The notes beneath the pieces were generated by a model that did not search any database, was not told the origin of the DNA, and saw only the letters and a list, made by a program, of their open reading frames with translations. Of a stretch of DNA of 58,155 nucleotides, positions 35,249-43,885 are shown piece by piece (position 1 is the first letter of the stretch; each line of letters starts with the position of its first letter). Location of the stretch: assembly GCF_900102435.1 (NCBI RefSeq), contig NZ_FNBU01000019.1, positions 1 to 58,155 on the forward strand, given 5' to 3'. Both the position numbers and the translations under genes were made by a program. The stretch comes from Sporolituus thermophilus DSM 23256. GTDB lineage: Bacteria > Bacillota > Negativicutes > Sporomusales > Thermosinaceae.

Positions 35249-35476
35249 TTACTTTCCGCCAAGCAGCGAGGTACCAATGACCACCGGTTCGAGAGCCTGG
35301 AAGCGGGTGTCTTCCAGGGCGACCAGTTCGGAACGCAACCTGCTCAGTTGCTCCCGCAGGACGGTCTGGCAATAGTCGTAATCGGCCAATTGGTTGATGG
35401 CCACTTCCAGCTCGCGAATTTTTTGCTGATACTCGCTATGCATCTTTACAATCTCGAGGCCGGTTTTAATATTCAT
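35249..35476 (-). CDS. Small coiled-coil protein
   Basis: 75 aa from ATG 35476. Long amphipathic helix (IVKMHSEYQQKIRELEVAIN, then LREQLSRLRSELVALE) and a short C-terminal tail ending TSLLGGK. No domain recognised. A weak hairpin at about 35208-35238 may terminate it. Confidence 0.6.
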   Translation of the reverse strand: MNIKTGLEIVKMHSEYQQKIRELEVAINQLADYDYCQTVLREQLSRLRSELVALEDTRFQALEPVVIGTSLLGGK

Positions 35477-35573
35477 ATCATCCGTGTCCCCTTGCTCCGA
35501 CTTCAAAGCGTACTTTTACCACCGGTAACATTATGCCCCTGATTGGCGCTTTTCATTAGCGGTTTAGCCCAGA

Positions 35574-36095
35574 TTAGCCCCGAATAATCATGGTTAGAAC
35601 ATTCGCAAGCTCATCGCCCAGTAGACCGGACAAACTGTCCAGGGTGGATAAAGCCGCCCCACCGTCAGGCGCCGTCACTGTTTTGTCCACAATATAGGTG
35701 TTGGCTGCACTCGAGTAGGCCTTAATATCCAAGGTTAAGTCCAGCGGATGGACGGCCAGCAGAATGATATAGTTTACATGCCGCGCCTTGGCGTAAGCGG
35801 CCAGCGCGTCCGGCGTAGCGTCAGCCGCCGACGCCACATTGCACCGCTTGAGGTCGCGCAGCACCTCGTTGCCGCACTGCACTTCGCTGCCTAAAAAGAG
35901 GGCGTTGACTTTGTAGCGGATGACTTCATTTAAGGCTTTGTTCAGCATATCGATCCCCGGCACATAACGGCCGGAAGTGTCAATATACAATGCCACGGCG
36001 GCCAGGGCATTATCGTCGGCGACGCCGGCGAAAGAAACTGCCGGGCTGATGAAGAGCAGTAAAATAATCGTGCTTAGAATAATCTTAGTCTTCAT
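35574..36095 (-). CDS. Secreted hypothetical protein
   Basis: 173 aa. N-terminal signal peptide (KTKIILSTIILLLFISPAVSFA, cut after residue 23). The mature part has LAAVALYIDTSGRYVPGID and repeated alpha/beta segments reminiscent of a Rossmann-like domain, with two cysteines (VQCGN, KRCNV). Not recognised. Next to another secreted protein gene (36124-36804) in the same direction, 28 bp apart, so probably an operon. Confidence 0.7.
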   Translation of the reverse strand: MKTKIILSTIILLLFISPAVSFAGVADDNALAAVALYIDTSGRYVPGIDMLNKALNEVIRYKVNALFLGSEVQCGNEVLRDLKRCNVASAADATPDALAAYAKARHVNYIILLAVHPLDLTLDIKAYSSAANTYIVDKTVTAPDGGAALSTLDSLSGLLGDELANVLTMIIRG

Positions 36096-36123
36096 ATCCC
36101 TTATTCCCCCATTTGTATTTTAC

Positions 36124-36804
36124 CTAGTCGATAAATTGGCGCAACAATGAGAATAGTTCCACCGGCCCATGATAGGAAACATGGAGATACAGCACACCGC
36201 TGCCGGTTGTCACCGCATCGACGGCGATTAAGTCGGCCAGACTGCGACCGGCAAAGGTGACTGTCCGCAGCGGCGATTGGTCAATATACGGCTTAAAATC
36301 GACAACCAGCAGATTGCCGTCAAAGCGGGCGACAAAATAATCGCCAGCGCCGATTAACGGATTGCCAAACAGTTTAACCAACGCCCCCAGACTCAAATGT
36401 GAAAACAGCCAGGACGCGACAGGCCGGTCGCGCAGCGAGCGTTTGCCGATTGCTACCACCATCTGTGCCTCGTCTTGGTTCTGCACCAATTTCATAATCC
36501 GGCCTTCGACCACAACGCGACCTGTTTGCCTGGCCGTAAAGGCCAGCCTGAGTCTATTGTCCGGCAGAATAGTAACACGGGCCTCCGTAATGCCCGGAAA
36601 GTTCGCTAACGCCCCGGCAAGGTACTCATTGACTGCTTCTTCCGGGATCGCCACCACCCCCTGCCGGAGCTGGTCAAGCGTTTGGGCCTGCCAAATTTCC
36701 TTTATCGTCGCTACCGCCGCCGGGTCCGGCCAGCCAAAGGCTTGCACCGGCCGGCAAAATACCAGTAAAACCAGCAGCATGGCGAGCCAGCGTTTTATCG
36801 GCAT
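36124..36804 (-). CDS. Secreted protein, possibly DUF2993/LmeA-like
   Basis: 226 aa. Signal peptide ending PVQA-F at about residue 23. Repetitive beta pattern (ARVTILPDNRLRLAFTAR, then GRVVVEGRIMKLV, then YFVARFDGNLLVVDF) fits an extended lipid-binding beta sheet as in DUF2993 proteins; this fold assignment is an inference. First gene of the pair with 35574-36095. Confidence 0.65.
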   Translation of the reverse strand: MPIKRWLAMLLVLLVFCRPVQAFGWPDPAAVATIKEIWQAQTLDQLRQGVVAIPEEAVNEYLAGALANFPGITEARVTILPDNRLRLAFTARQTGRVVVEGRIMKLVQNQDEAQMVVAIGKRSLRDRPVASWLFSHLSLGALVKLFGNPLIGAGDYFVARFDGNLLVVDFKPYIDQSPLRTVTFAGRSLADLIAVDAVTTGSGVLYLHVSYHGPVELFSLLRQFID

Positions 36805-36908
36805 TACCGATGCCTCCTTCTCTGGGACTTTATTCCTATACTATATTAGCGCAATCTGTCGCATGACGCCAGTCCTCTGCGGCCACAATACAGCCAGGAG
36901 GTGGCAGC

Positions 36909-37037
36909 ATGATTGAACACGGCGTCGGCCGCGCCGCCAAAAGCGTCGATCAGGCGGCAGAAGCCCAGCAGGGCAACCTGCGGGTCAACGGCGAGCAACG
37001 CATCACGCGCGCAAAAGGCAAAGAGCAGCAAAAATAG
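36909..37037 (+). CDS. 42-aa small hypothetical protein
   Basis: ATG at 36909 preceded by a near-perfect AGGAGGTGG site seven bases upstream; stop TAG at 37035-37037, three bases before a strong terminator. The peptide is hydrophilic and basic at its end (RAAKSVDQAAEAQQG then RITRAKGKEQQK). It resembles no family I know. Strong initiation signal plus tight terminator make it a likely real gene despite its length. Confidence 0.68.
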   Translation: MIEHGVGRAAKSVDQAAEAQQGNLRVNGEQRITRAKGKEQQK

Positions 37038-37040
37038 CAG

Positions 37041-37077
37041 GAGCCTGCTGACGTAAGCGTCAGCAGGCTCTTGTTTT
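37041..37077 (+). terminator. Terminator of the 42-aa gene
   Basis: GAGCCTGCTGACG-TAA-GCGTCAGCAGGCTC, 13-bp or longer perfect stem, followed by TTGTTTTC. It also faces the end of jetD on the minus strand. Confidence 0.92.
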
Positions 37078-37078
37078 C

Positions 37079-38446
37079 TCATTGCGCGTCCAGGCCTGTC
37101 ACCAAGTCGTTTGCCAAAAGCGGCAAAATCCCTTCTTGATACGCCGCCAGGCGCCGGGCGGCAATATGCTTTGCCAACGGCGCCAGTACGGGATGGTCCA
37201 CGGCGGCCAGCTTTTTCAGCCGCCGCTCGTCCAGCGGCGCTGACGGCCGGGCGGCCGCGTAATCAGCGGGCGTCATCCGCCACAGGCGCACCCGGCCGGG
37301 ATAGCGGCATAATAGCTTCTGAGTCATCTGCAGTCCTTCTGGGTCGAAATCACCGGAATAGTGAAGGACGGCACCGCTGGCAATAAGGCGGTCAAGCAGC
37401 GCCCAGGAAGCCAGCTTAAACTGCCCGTGCAGGCAGACTAACGGGCGCGCGGCGCCAGTTGGCGCGGCCGCAGCGTTTCTATCCGCTGTGACCGCGTCAA
37501 GCAAAGCGGAAAAGACCCCGGAGTTTTCCACCAGATAAACGTCAAACAAATCATCAGGCCGGGCCGGCGCCGCGAGCGGCCTTACTGCCGTAACCCGGAC
37601 AAGCTCGCGCAAGGGAATGTTTAAGGGCGCGCCGGCCGCGGCCGCCGCCCGCCAGTAGCCCAGTTCGCTCGCGCCGGCATAGGCGGCCAGACCGTAGCAG
37701 GTAGCAAAATTAAGCACATCATCGCGCAGTAAGCGGAAATGATATAACAGCTCGCCCACTTCCTCGGCTGACGACATCGGTCGGTCATAATCCGGATCAG
37801 GGCCGGTCTTCGCTTCTTCGTTTCGCAGAAAGCGCAACGCCTCCAAAAACAGCTTGCCTGCGTCGCGGTCGCTGTCCAACCCGTGCGGGTCGCCGCACAC
37901 CTTTTGGGCAAATACGGGCAGGCGCTGATACTCGTCCGGCAACCGGCTGATGGCCTGCAAAGCCAGCTCCAGGTGGGCGACAAACGCTGGCGCTATGCTG
38001 CCGTCCGGAGCCCACCGGATGTTCGTCTCTTTGGCCAGCAGCGCTTGCAGCCATTTTTGGCAAAACGGGTGGGGAAACCGCGCCGTTAGCCGCTCAAGGA
38101 GCATCGCCCGCCGCTCGTCGCGCCGGCGGCGGCTTTCCTGGTTGCTGACCAGTTCGCTGCCGAGCCAGCTTTCCAGCACTTCTTTCGGGTCAAGGGCGCC
38201 GAACTTGGTCGCCGCCAGCGCGGCGGCGAACTGCCGGGCCGATACCCGAATAACCCCGGGCGCCAGACGGTGGCGCAGAAAGGCTGCCAGTTCGGCCCGT
38301 TCTTCAGCGGTGGGGTCGTTTAGTACGACCACGCCCCCTAACCGGTTCAAACTCCGATATTTAGCGGCCAAACCCGCCAGCAGCCGGTGAAAACCCGGCC
38401 GGCCAAAATAAGCGGCCGCTGCCGTCAGCAATTCTTCCCGATTCAT
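37079..38446 (-). CDS. jetD: Wadjet type II subunit JetD (DUF3323-DUF2399, Toprim nuclease)
   Basis: 455 aa. C-terminal Toprim-like acidic motif HYSGDFDPEGLQM (near residue 365), as in topoisomerase VI A-type nucleases; the N-terminal two-thirds fits the DUF3323 part (TIGR02679 family). JetD is the subunit that cuts circular plasmid DNA captured by the SMC-like JetABC complex. It starts 9 bp after the jetC stop and is the last gene of the operon, the usual order. Confidence 0.9.
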   Translation of the reverse strand: MNREELLTAAAAYFGRPGFHRLLAGLAAKYRSLNRLGGVVVLNDPTAEERAELAAFLRHRLAPGVIRVSARQFAAALAATKFGALDPKEVLESWLGSELVSNQESRRRRDERRAMLLERLTARFPHPFCQKWLQALLAKETNIRWAPDGSIAPAFVAHLELALQAISRLPDEYQRLPVFAQKVCGDPHGLDSDRDAGKLFLEALRFLRNEEAKTGPDPDYDRPMSSAEEVGELLYHFRLLRDDVLNFATCYGLAAYAGASELGYWRAAAAAGAPLNIPLRELVRVTAVRPLAAPARPDDLFDVYLVENSGVFSALLDAVTADRNAAAAPTGAARPLVCLHGQFKLASWALLDRLIASGAVLHYSGDFDPEGLQMTQKLLCRYPGRVRLWRMTPADYAAARPSAPLDERRLKKLAAVDHPVLAPLAKHIAARRLAAYQEGILPLLANDLVTGLDAQ

Positions 38447-38455
38447 AAAAGCCCC

Positions 38456-41400
38456 CTAATCTGTTTGCGTGGCTGCGGCCACTTCGAACAGGCCGCTTTC
38501 GTCCTCGCCGGTTGCGGCTAACGTCCGCGCTTGGCCGTTCCAGTAGTAGTGCACCACCGTCACATACGGACTGTTTTTAGGGCGGACCAATTCATAGACC
38601 GCCAGGGCCGGCACCACATCATAGTCACCCCACAGCGCCTGCGAGTTCATGATGTAATTAAAGCCTAATTGTTCCACCAAGGCAAACATATCGCGGATAT
38701 TGTTTTCGTCCACGCCGGCAAAGGCTTCGTCCAGGGTGATAATATAGGGAGCGTCATAACGCGCTTCCTGATAGCGCGAATAAACGGCCGAAAAGAGCGG
38801 AATATACATAGCCATCGCCTTTTCCCCGCCGCTGAAGCGGAAAAAGGCCCGGTCGGTCAGCTCCCGCCACGTCAGGCCGGCCTGCTCATAATACAGCCGG
38901 AACTGAAACCACCGGCGGTAGTCGAGCACCTCCCGCACCGCCTGCTGAAAGGTCGTGGCGCTCTCCGCCCCTTGCGTCCCGCCGTCGCTGGCCTGCTTGG
39001 CCCGTTCAATCCGTGCCTTAAAGTGGCGCTCGATCTTGCTGAGGTCGTCGTCCCGCAGCGCGGTCGGGTCGGCGTGCAAGAGCCGCACCAAGTCCTCGGT
39101 ATCCAGCTCGTCATCTTGCTCCGCCGGCCTGGCTTTCCACTCCAGCTTAAACCGCAAGCCGCTGGACGTATCCCGCTGGCGCATCAGGCGGTTCATATCC
39201 TCGACCCATTGCTCGGCGGCGCTGATGCGCCGGTTGATAAGGCGGCCAATGTTATTGAGAATGACTTCTTCATATAGTTCTTTGTCTTTCTCGGACAGCA
39301 CCAGCCGCAGCGTGTCAAGCTGGCGGTCCAGCGCTTCCCGGAGCTGATACGGGTTTAGCCGGCGGCCGTCATAGTCCAGGGTAATGACCAGGCGCTGCCG
39401 CTTCTCGCACAGCCGTTCCAGCTCTCCGGCCAGTTCATCGCTGTCATCAATATTGGCCGGCAGCTCAGGCAAGCCGTGCGGTTCGGCCGCCACCGGCTCC
39501 AGCTGCATCCGATACTCCATCAGTACATTGTTCTCGGCATAAAAGGACTCGCTCAAGCGGCCGGTGACCGTTGTCCGGTTCAGGCGGTCCTGTTTGAGAA
39601 TAGCGCCTTTTTCCTGAATGATCGCGGCAACCGTCGGCCCTGCTCCATCTACCGGATACACCAGCCCCAATTTCAGTTCTTCGTCAACCGTCTGCTGCCA
39701 GCACCGGCATACCTGGTCCAGGAACGCACAGCTTTCTGCCAGCTGGGCCAGCCGCCGCTCACCGCCGTCAATATTGGCCTGCAGCATGGCAATCGTCTCG
39801 ATCACCACGGCTGTTTCCGCCGGAATTTCCTCCAGCCGTTTAGCCACGTTTTGGATGCGGGCCTTAAGTTCATCCGCGCCCAGCTCCTGCAGCCGGCTTT
39901 CCAGGTGGGCAATGGTCAGTCGCAGCTGGGTGGCCTGGCCGTCCAAAACCAGCAGCTCGCCCTTTAAATCATCCACTTCCTGCCGGATATCGGCTAAAAA
40001 TTCCCGGCACCGCCGGGCGTTGGCCGTAAGGTTGGCATAGTCCTGACAACATAATTCCAGCTCGTGCAGGCTGGCCTGGTAGTCGGCCATTGCCTGCACG
40101 GCCGCGGCATAGTCCCCTTCCCGCAGCGGCAGCGCAATCCCGGCGCTGGCCTGAGCAAGCGCACCGCGCAGCTCCTGTAGGTCACGGACAACCGCGCGGA
40201 GCCGGGCGTCCACCCGCTCCACGGCCTGCTCCTGACGCGAAATATTGGCGGCCACGGCCAGTTTCTCGTGGTGCAGGACACGAAGCGCCGTATCGGCGGG
40301 AAAATTGGCCTTGGCCTGGCTGGCGCGCTCCAGCGCTTCCTGCAAACCGGCCGCCCGCCCATAAAGCGCTTCTTGCTTAAGCGCCAGGGCTGCCAGCTGT
40401 TCTTCCAGCGCGGCAATTTGCTGGCGCCGGTACGCCTCGCGCGCCTGCCGGCCAATAAACGTGGCCGCCTGGCGGCGGGGGGCCTTGCCTGCCACCGGCC
40501 CGATGCGGTAGGCGCCATTCGCGGCAAGAGCGGCGCCCGCGCTGTCTTCCGCCGCTTCGCCCCAGAGCTTTACGTCTTCGACAATAATGCTGCGGAGTAC
40601 ATCATCGATATCGGCGGCTGTCACCGCTACGCCGTCAACCGGCGTGGGATGGAGGTAATCGGCCAGCGTCACCGCCATGATCTGCGGCGCCGGCTGAATG
40701 ACGGCGCCGTAAATGTCCTGGGGAATGTCCTGCCGCCGCTGCCGGGGCACGATGAGCGCGTCCAAAAGCCCCATATCGGTAAGGGCGGCCTCGATCCGTT
40801 CGCGCACGTCCGGGGGAACGTCGGCGTTAAACTCAACCGCGGCGTAGAGCGGCAAAAAGGGAATATTGCGGTCAGTTAGCAGCGCCCGTGCCGCCTGCGC
40901 GTCGCTCAGCCGCGGCGGTTCCGGGTCGCGCCGGGCGCGCCAGTCATTCAGCGCGGCTGTCAGCTCCTGCTCCTCTCCTTCCAGGCCCTTTAACTCTGCA
41001 TTAATAAGGCCCAGTTCCTGGTTTATCGCCTGCACGCGCCGACCGTAAGCGGCGGCCAGCGGGGCCTCCACATCCGGCCAGGACCGGGTTTCGTACAAGC
41101 CCTGAATGGCTTGCGCCGCGTCGCGCAGTTCGTCCTGCTCGAGCGGCAGCCACCGGCCATGCTGCTGGCACCAATGGTACAGATCCGCGAGCAGCTGGTC
41201 GCGGGCCTCGCCAAACTGCTGTTCCAGGCGGCGGTATTCAGCACGGAATTCATCCAGCACCCGGCGCTCCTCGCCCAGCTCCTTGTCAATTTCCTGCCGG
41301 CGCAGCTGCAGCTCGGCCTGGCGGCGAAGCAGCCCCAGCACTTCGCTCAACCGGCCGGTATAGCTGCCGGCGGCCCGGCGCCAGGCGGCGAACGAAAAAG

Positions 41401-42700
41401 CCGCGTTCTCTTGCGCCAACGCGCCGGCCAGCGTTTTATGCTCGGCAAAAGCCGCCTGACCGGCGGCATCGTCCATATCTTGCAGCAATTCTTCCTGCCG
41501 GCCGCGGCACTCCTCCGCCCTTGCCTCATAGTCGCGCAGCTTTTGCTGTTCCTGCCGTTCGCGCCGCTGTTTTTCCGCCAGTTTGGCCGCCTTGTCCCGC
41601 TGCAGCGCGGTAACCTGATTAAGCTGGGTTTCGTGCTGCTGTTTCTGCTGCTGGGCCCGGAACGCATCGTGCTGCTGCAGTTCTTCGCGCTCCCGGGCCA
41701 ATACGGCCTCTTCCCGCTTTAGTTCCTCCCGGCGCTGTCTTGCCTCGGCCAATTGGCGGCCATCTTCCGCCAGCCGCTGACGGAGTTCTTCCCGTTCGCG
41801 CTGCAGTTTGGCAAACCGCCGCTCCGCTTTGTGGGTCAAGTCGGCCTTTTCCGCCAGCACATAGGTATTGTACAGGTCATAGTTGCGGCACAGCCGGCCC
41901 AGGGCCTGCTTGTCCCGTTCCAACTGCTCAATCTGGTCTTTGGTGCGCTGCATGCTCTCGATCGTTTCCGACAACGGGCGCAGTTCCTCGTCCGACAAAG
42001 GCGGCAGCGCTTCGTTTAAGATATCGTAAATTACGCTTGGTTTAAAATCCTTGGACAATTTCGGGCTGCGCAGCTGGATGAGCAGCTTCATCAGTTCCTC
42101 ATACTGTTCAAGCGAAGCAAAGCCAAAAATGTGGCGGTTTACCAGCTCCATATACTCCTTCTGGCTGCGCACCACCTGCCCGCCGGGCCCAATTGCCCTT
42201 TCCAGCTCCGCCCGCGTCAGGGGAACGCGCTCGACCGTGCCGTCTAATGGGTTAATCTCCTCTTTGTATAACAAAAGATCATGTCTAATCCGCCGGTTAT
42301 CGGTGATGACAAACCCCCAGAAATCGAGACTGCTGCCGCGGCGGGCCTGCAGTCCGATGCCGGTGGTCAGGTACTGCGCGCTGGCGCGGCGCTTGTATTC
42401 AAGATAGAGATAGCCGGTCCGTTCATCGCGGTTGACCAGCTCTTTTTCCCCTAAGAGATAGTCTTCCATCCGGCGTGACCGCGACCCAAAACTGTCCAGC
42501 CGGTCTGGCGTCTTTACCCCGTCCAGCAGCACGGTAATCAGGCTCTGCATAGTCACCGACTTGCCGGAGCCGTTCGCGCCCCGCAGGAGCAGCCGGCCAT
42601 CGGCAAAATGAAATTCTTCATCGTCATAATACCAGAAGTTTATTAGCCCGGCGCGGCTTAGGCGCCATTGATCCTGCTCCCGAGTGTTTTGCCTAGTCAT
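38456..42700 (-). CDS. jetC: Wadjet type II subunit JetC (SMC-like ATPase)
   Basis: 1414 aa from ATG 42700 (GAGG seven bases upstream). Walker A GANGSGKSVTMQ near residue 43; two long coiled-coil arms rich in Q/E/R/L (about 270-560 and 780-1080) around a hinge; ABC signature FRFSGGEKAMAMY near 1265; Walker B TLDEAFAGVDENN near 1320. TIGR02680-type, related to MukB/MksB condensins. It extrudes DNA loops and recognises small circular DNA. Part of jetABCD. Confidence 0.93.
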   Translation of the reverse strand: MTRQNTREQDQWRLSRAGLINFWYYDDEEFHFADGRLLLRGANGSGKSVTMQSLITVLLDGVKTPDRLDSFGSRSRRMEDYLLGEKELVNRDERTGYLYLEYKRRASAQYLTTGIGLQARRGSSLDFWGFVITDNRRIRHDLLLYKEEINPLDGTVERVPLTRAELERAIGPGGQVVRSQKEYMELVNRHIFGFASLEQYEELMKLLIQLRSPKLSKDFKPSVIYDILNEALPPLSDEELRPLSETIESMQRTKDQIEQLERDKQALGRLCRNYDLYNTYVLAEKADLTHKAERRFAKLQREREELRQRLAEDGRQLAEARQRREELKREEAVLAREREELQQHDAFRAQQQKQQHETQLNQVTALQRDKAAKLAEKQRRERQEQQKLRDYEARAEECRGRQEELLQDMDDAAGQAAFAEHKTLAGALAQENAAFSFAAWRRAAGSYTGRLSEVLGLLRRQAELQLRRQEIDKELGEERRVLDEFRAEYRRLEQQFGEARDQLLADLYHWCQQHGRWLPLEQDELRDAAQAIQGLYETRSWPDVEAPLAAAYGRRVQAINQELGLINAELKGLEGEEQELTAALNDWRARRDPEPPRLSDAQAARALLTDRNIPFLPLYAAVEFNADVPPDVRERIEAALTDMGLLDALIVPRQRRQDIPQDIYGAVIQPAPQIMAVTLADYLHPTPVDGVAVTAADIDDVLRSIIVEDVKLWGEAAEDSAGAALAANGAYRIGPVAGKAPRRQAATFIGRQAREAYRRQQIAALEEQLAALALKQEALYGRAAGLQEALERASQAKANFPADTALRVLHHEKLAVAANISRQEQAVERVDARLRAVVRDLQELRGALAQASAGIALPLREGDYAAAVQAMADYQASLHELELCCQDYANLTANARRCREFLADIRQEVDDLKGELLVLDGQATQLRLTIAHLESRLQELGADELKARIQNVAKRLEEIPAETAVVIETIAMLQANIDGGERRLAQLAESCAFLDQVCRCWQQTVDEELKLGLVYPVDGAGPTVAAIIQEKGAILKQDRLNRTTVTGRLSESFYAENNVLMEYRMQLEPVAAEPHGLPELPANIDDSDELAGELERLCEKRQRLVITLDYDGRRLNPYQLREALDRQLDTLRLVLSEKDKELYEEVILNNIGRLINRRISAAEQWVEDMNRLMRQRDTSSGLRFKLEWKARPAEQDDELDTEDLVRLLHADPTALRDDDLSKIERHFKARIERAKQASDGGTQGAESATTFQQAVREVLDYRRWFQFRLYYEQAGLTWRELTDRAFFRFSGGEKAMAMYIPLFSAVYSRYQEARYDAPYIITLDEAFAGVDENNIRDMFALVEQLGFNYIMNSQALWGDYDVVPALAVYELVRPKNSPYVTVVHYYWNGQARTLAATGEDESGLFEVAAATQTD

Positions 42701-42726
42701 TGCCATACCTCACTTTAACATCCTGC

Positions 42727-43884
42727 TTAGTCTGCTTGGCTTAGCTGGGACGACCAGCCGTCCGGATAACGCCCGGCCAGCCTTGCTAGCGCCGGCCGCA
42801 GCGTGATAAAGCCGGTTTCCGGATCATAAGCCGCCATATTCCACCCCTCCAGCTCGGCTAACACTTCCGCCGCCAACCGGCTGAGATTTGCCGTGCGATA
42901 TTCCTTCGTCCACCCGGCGCCATAGCGCTCACGACATTCGCCGACCAGCCGTTCAAACGCTACCGGGCTCAAGCTCTGCTGCCAGCCATCGCCGGCCGGC
43001 CAACGGTCGCGGCAGAAACTGGCCAAGTGCAGCATAACCATATGGATGCCGCTTTGGTAAAACGGAAAAATCTGTTTGCACCAGTTCGTCCTCTCCGGGC
43101 TGGTGAGTAGGGCACAGTCTTTATAGAGCTCAAACTGCAGCCCCGTATAGCTCTCCAGTTCATCCCGCAGCCGGCGGTGCATATTCCGCAAATACAAAAA
43201 ATCTTCCGGCCGGGCGTCGGTAGCATTGTACGCCGCCGCAAGCAAAAGCTGCCGGTAAACACGGACCCGCCGCCCGCGCCCCGTTGTCGCCTCATCATCG
43301 AACAGCTCGGCTGACTGTAGTTCGGCCAACGACCGGTACTGATAAAGATCCTTGGGGTATGAGCGCAAAAAATAACGGGCCAGCACCGTCACTTCGTACA
43401 GGGCTTCGCTTTCCGCCCGCAGGGCGAACTGTTCGCTGTCGCCGTCAACCAGGCGGACAAGGCCCCGTTCCACGGCGAACTTCAGCGCCCGCACCAGCGA
43501 CCGGCGATGCTCGTAACTTTCCCAATTGAGCCGTTCGTCCGCTTCGTGCGGATAAAGCGCGAGCAAACTTTCGCATAAATCACTCAGCAAAAACTGTTCA
43601 TTAACGCTTTTCTCTTCCAAAAAGGCCAAAATACAACATAAAAGGGCGTAGTCCCGGGAATGGCCAAACTCTTGAATGCCCATCCAGGGCGCTGGCTGGG
43701 CCGGGATTTTTTCCAGCTTGTAAAATTGCGGCGTCGCCATCAGCCGCCAGCCGCATTTTTCCAAGAAATAGTTCCGCAGCTGAGTCTCATGCCGACGGAT
43801 GAGATTATACTGCTCCGGGGCTTCTTCCCGGACAATCCAGTAGTTCTCTAGTAGCAGCACCAGCGCTTCCCGCACTTCTTCCAT
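42727..43884 (-). CDS. jetB: Wadjet type II subunit JetB (DUF2398)
   Basis: 385 aa from ATG 43884, two bases after the jetA stop. Soluble mainly helical protein with winged-helix-like segments (RSLVRALKFAVERGLVRLVDGD); pattern fits TIGR02678. By analogy with MukE/MksE it bridges the kleisin JetA and the SMC heads. Translationally coupled to jetA. Confidence 0.88.
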   Translation of the reverse strand: MEEVREALVLLLENYWIVREEAPEQYNLIRRHETQLRNYFLEKCGWRLMATPQFYKLEKIPAQPAPWMGIQEFGHSRDYALLCCILAFLEEKSVNEQFLLSDLCESLLALYPHEADERLNWESYEHRRSLVRALKFAVERGLVRLVDGDSEQFALRAESEALYEVTVLARYFLRSYPKDLYQYRSLAELQSAELFDDEATTGRGRRVRVYRQLLLAAAYNATDARPEDFLYLRNMHRRLRDELESYTGLQFELYKDCALLTSPERTNWCKQIFPFYQSGIHMVMLHLASFCRDRWPAGDGWQQSLSPVAFERLVGECRERYGAGWTKEYRTANLSRLAAEVLAELEGWNMAAYDPETGFITLRPALARLAGRYPDGWSSQLSQAD

Positions 43885-43885
43885 C

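Noticed and set aside
38669..42045. Several long plus-strand frames opposite jetC
   Set aside because: They are antisense products of GC-rich third positions in a gene with clear SMC motifs.
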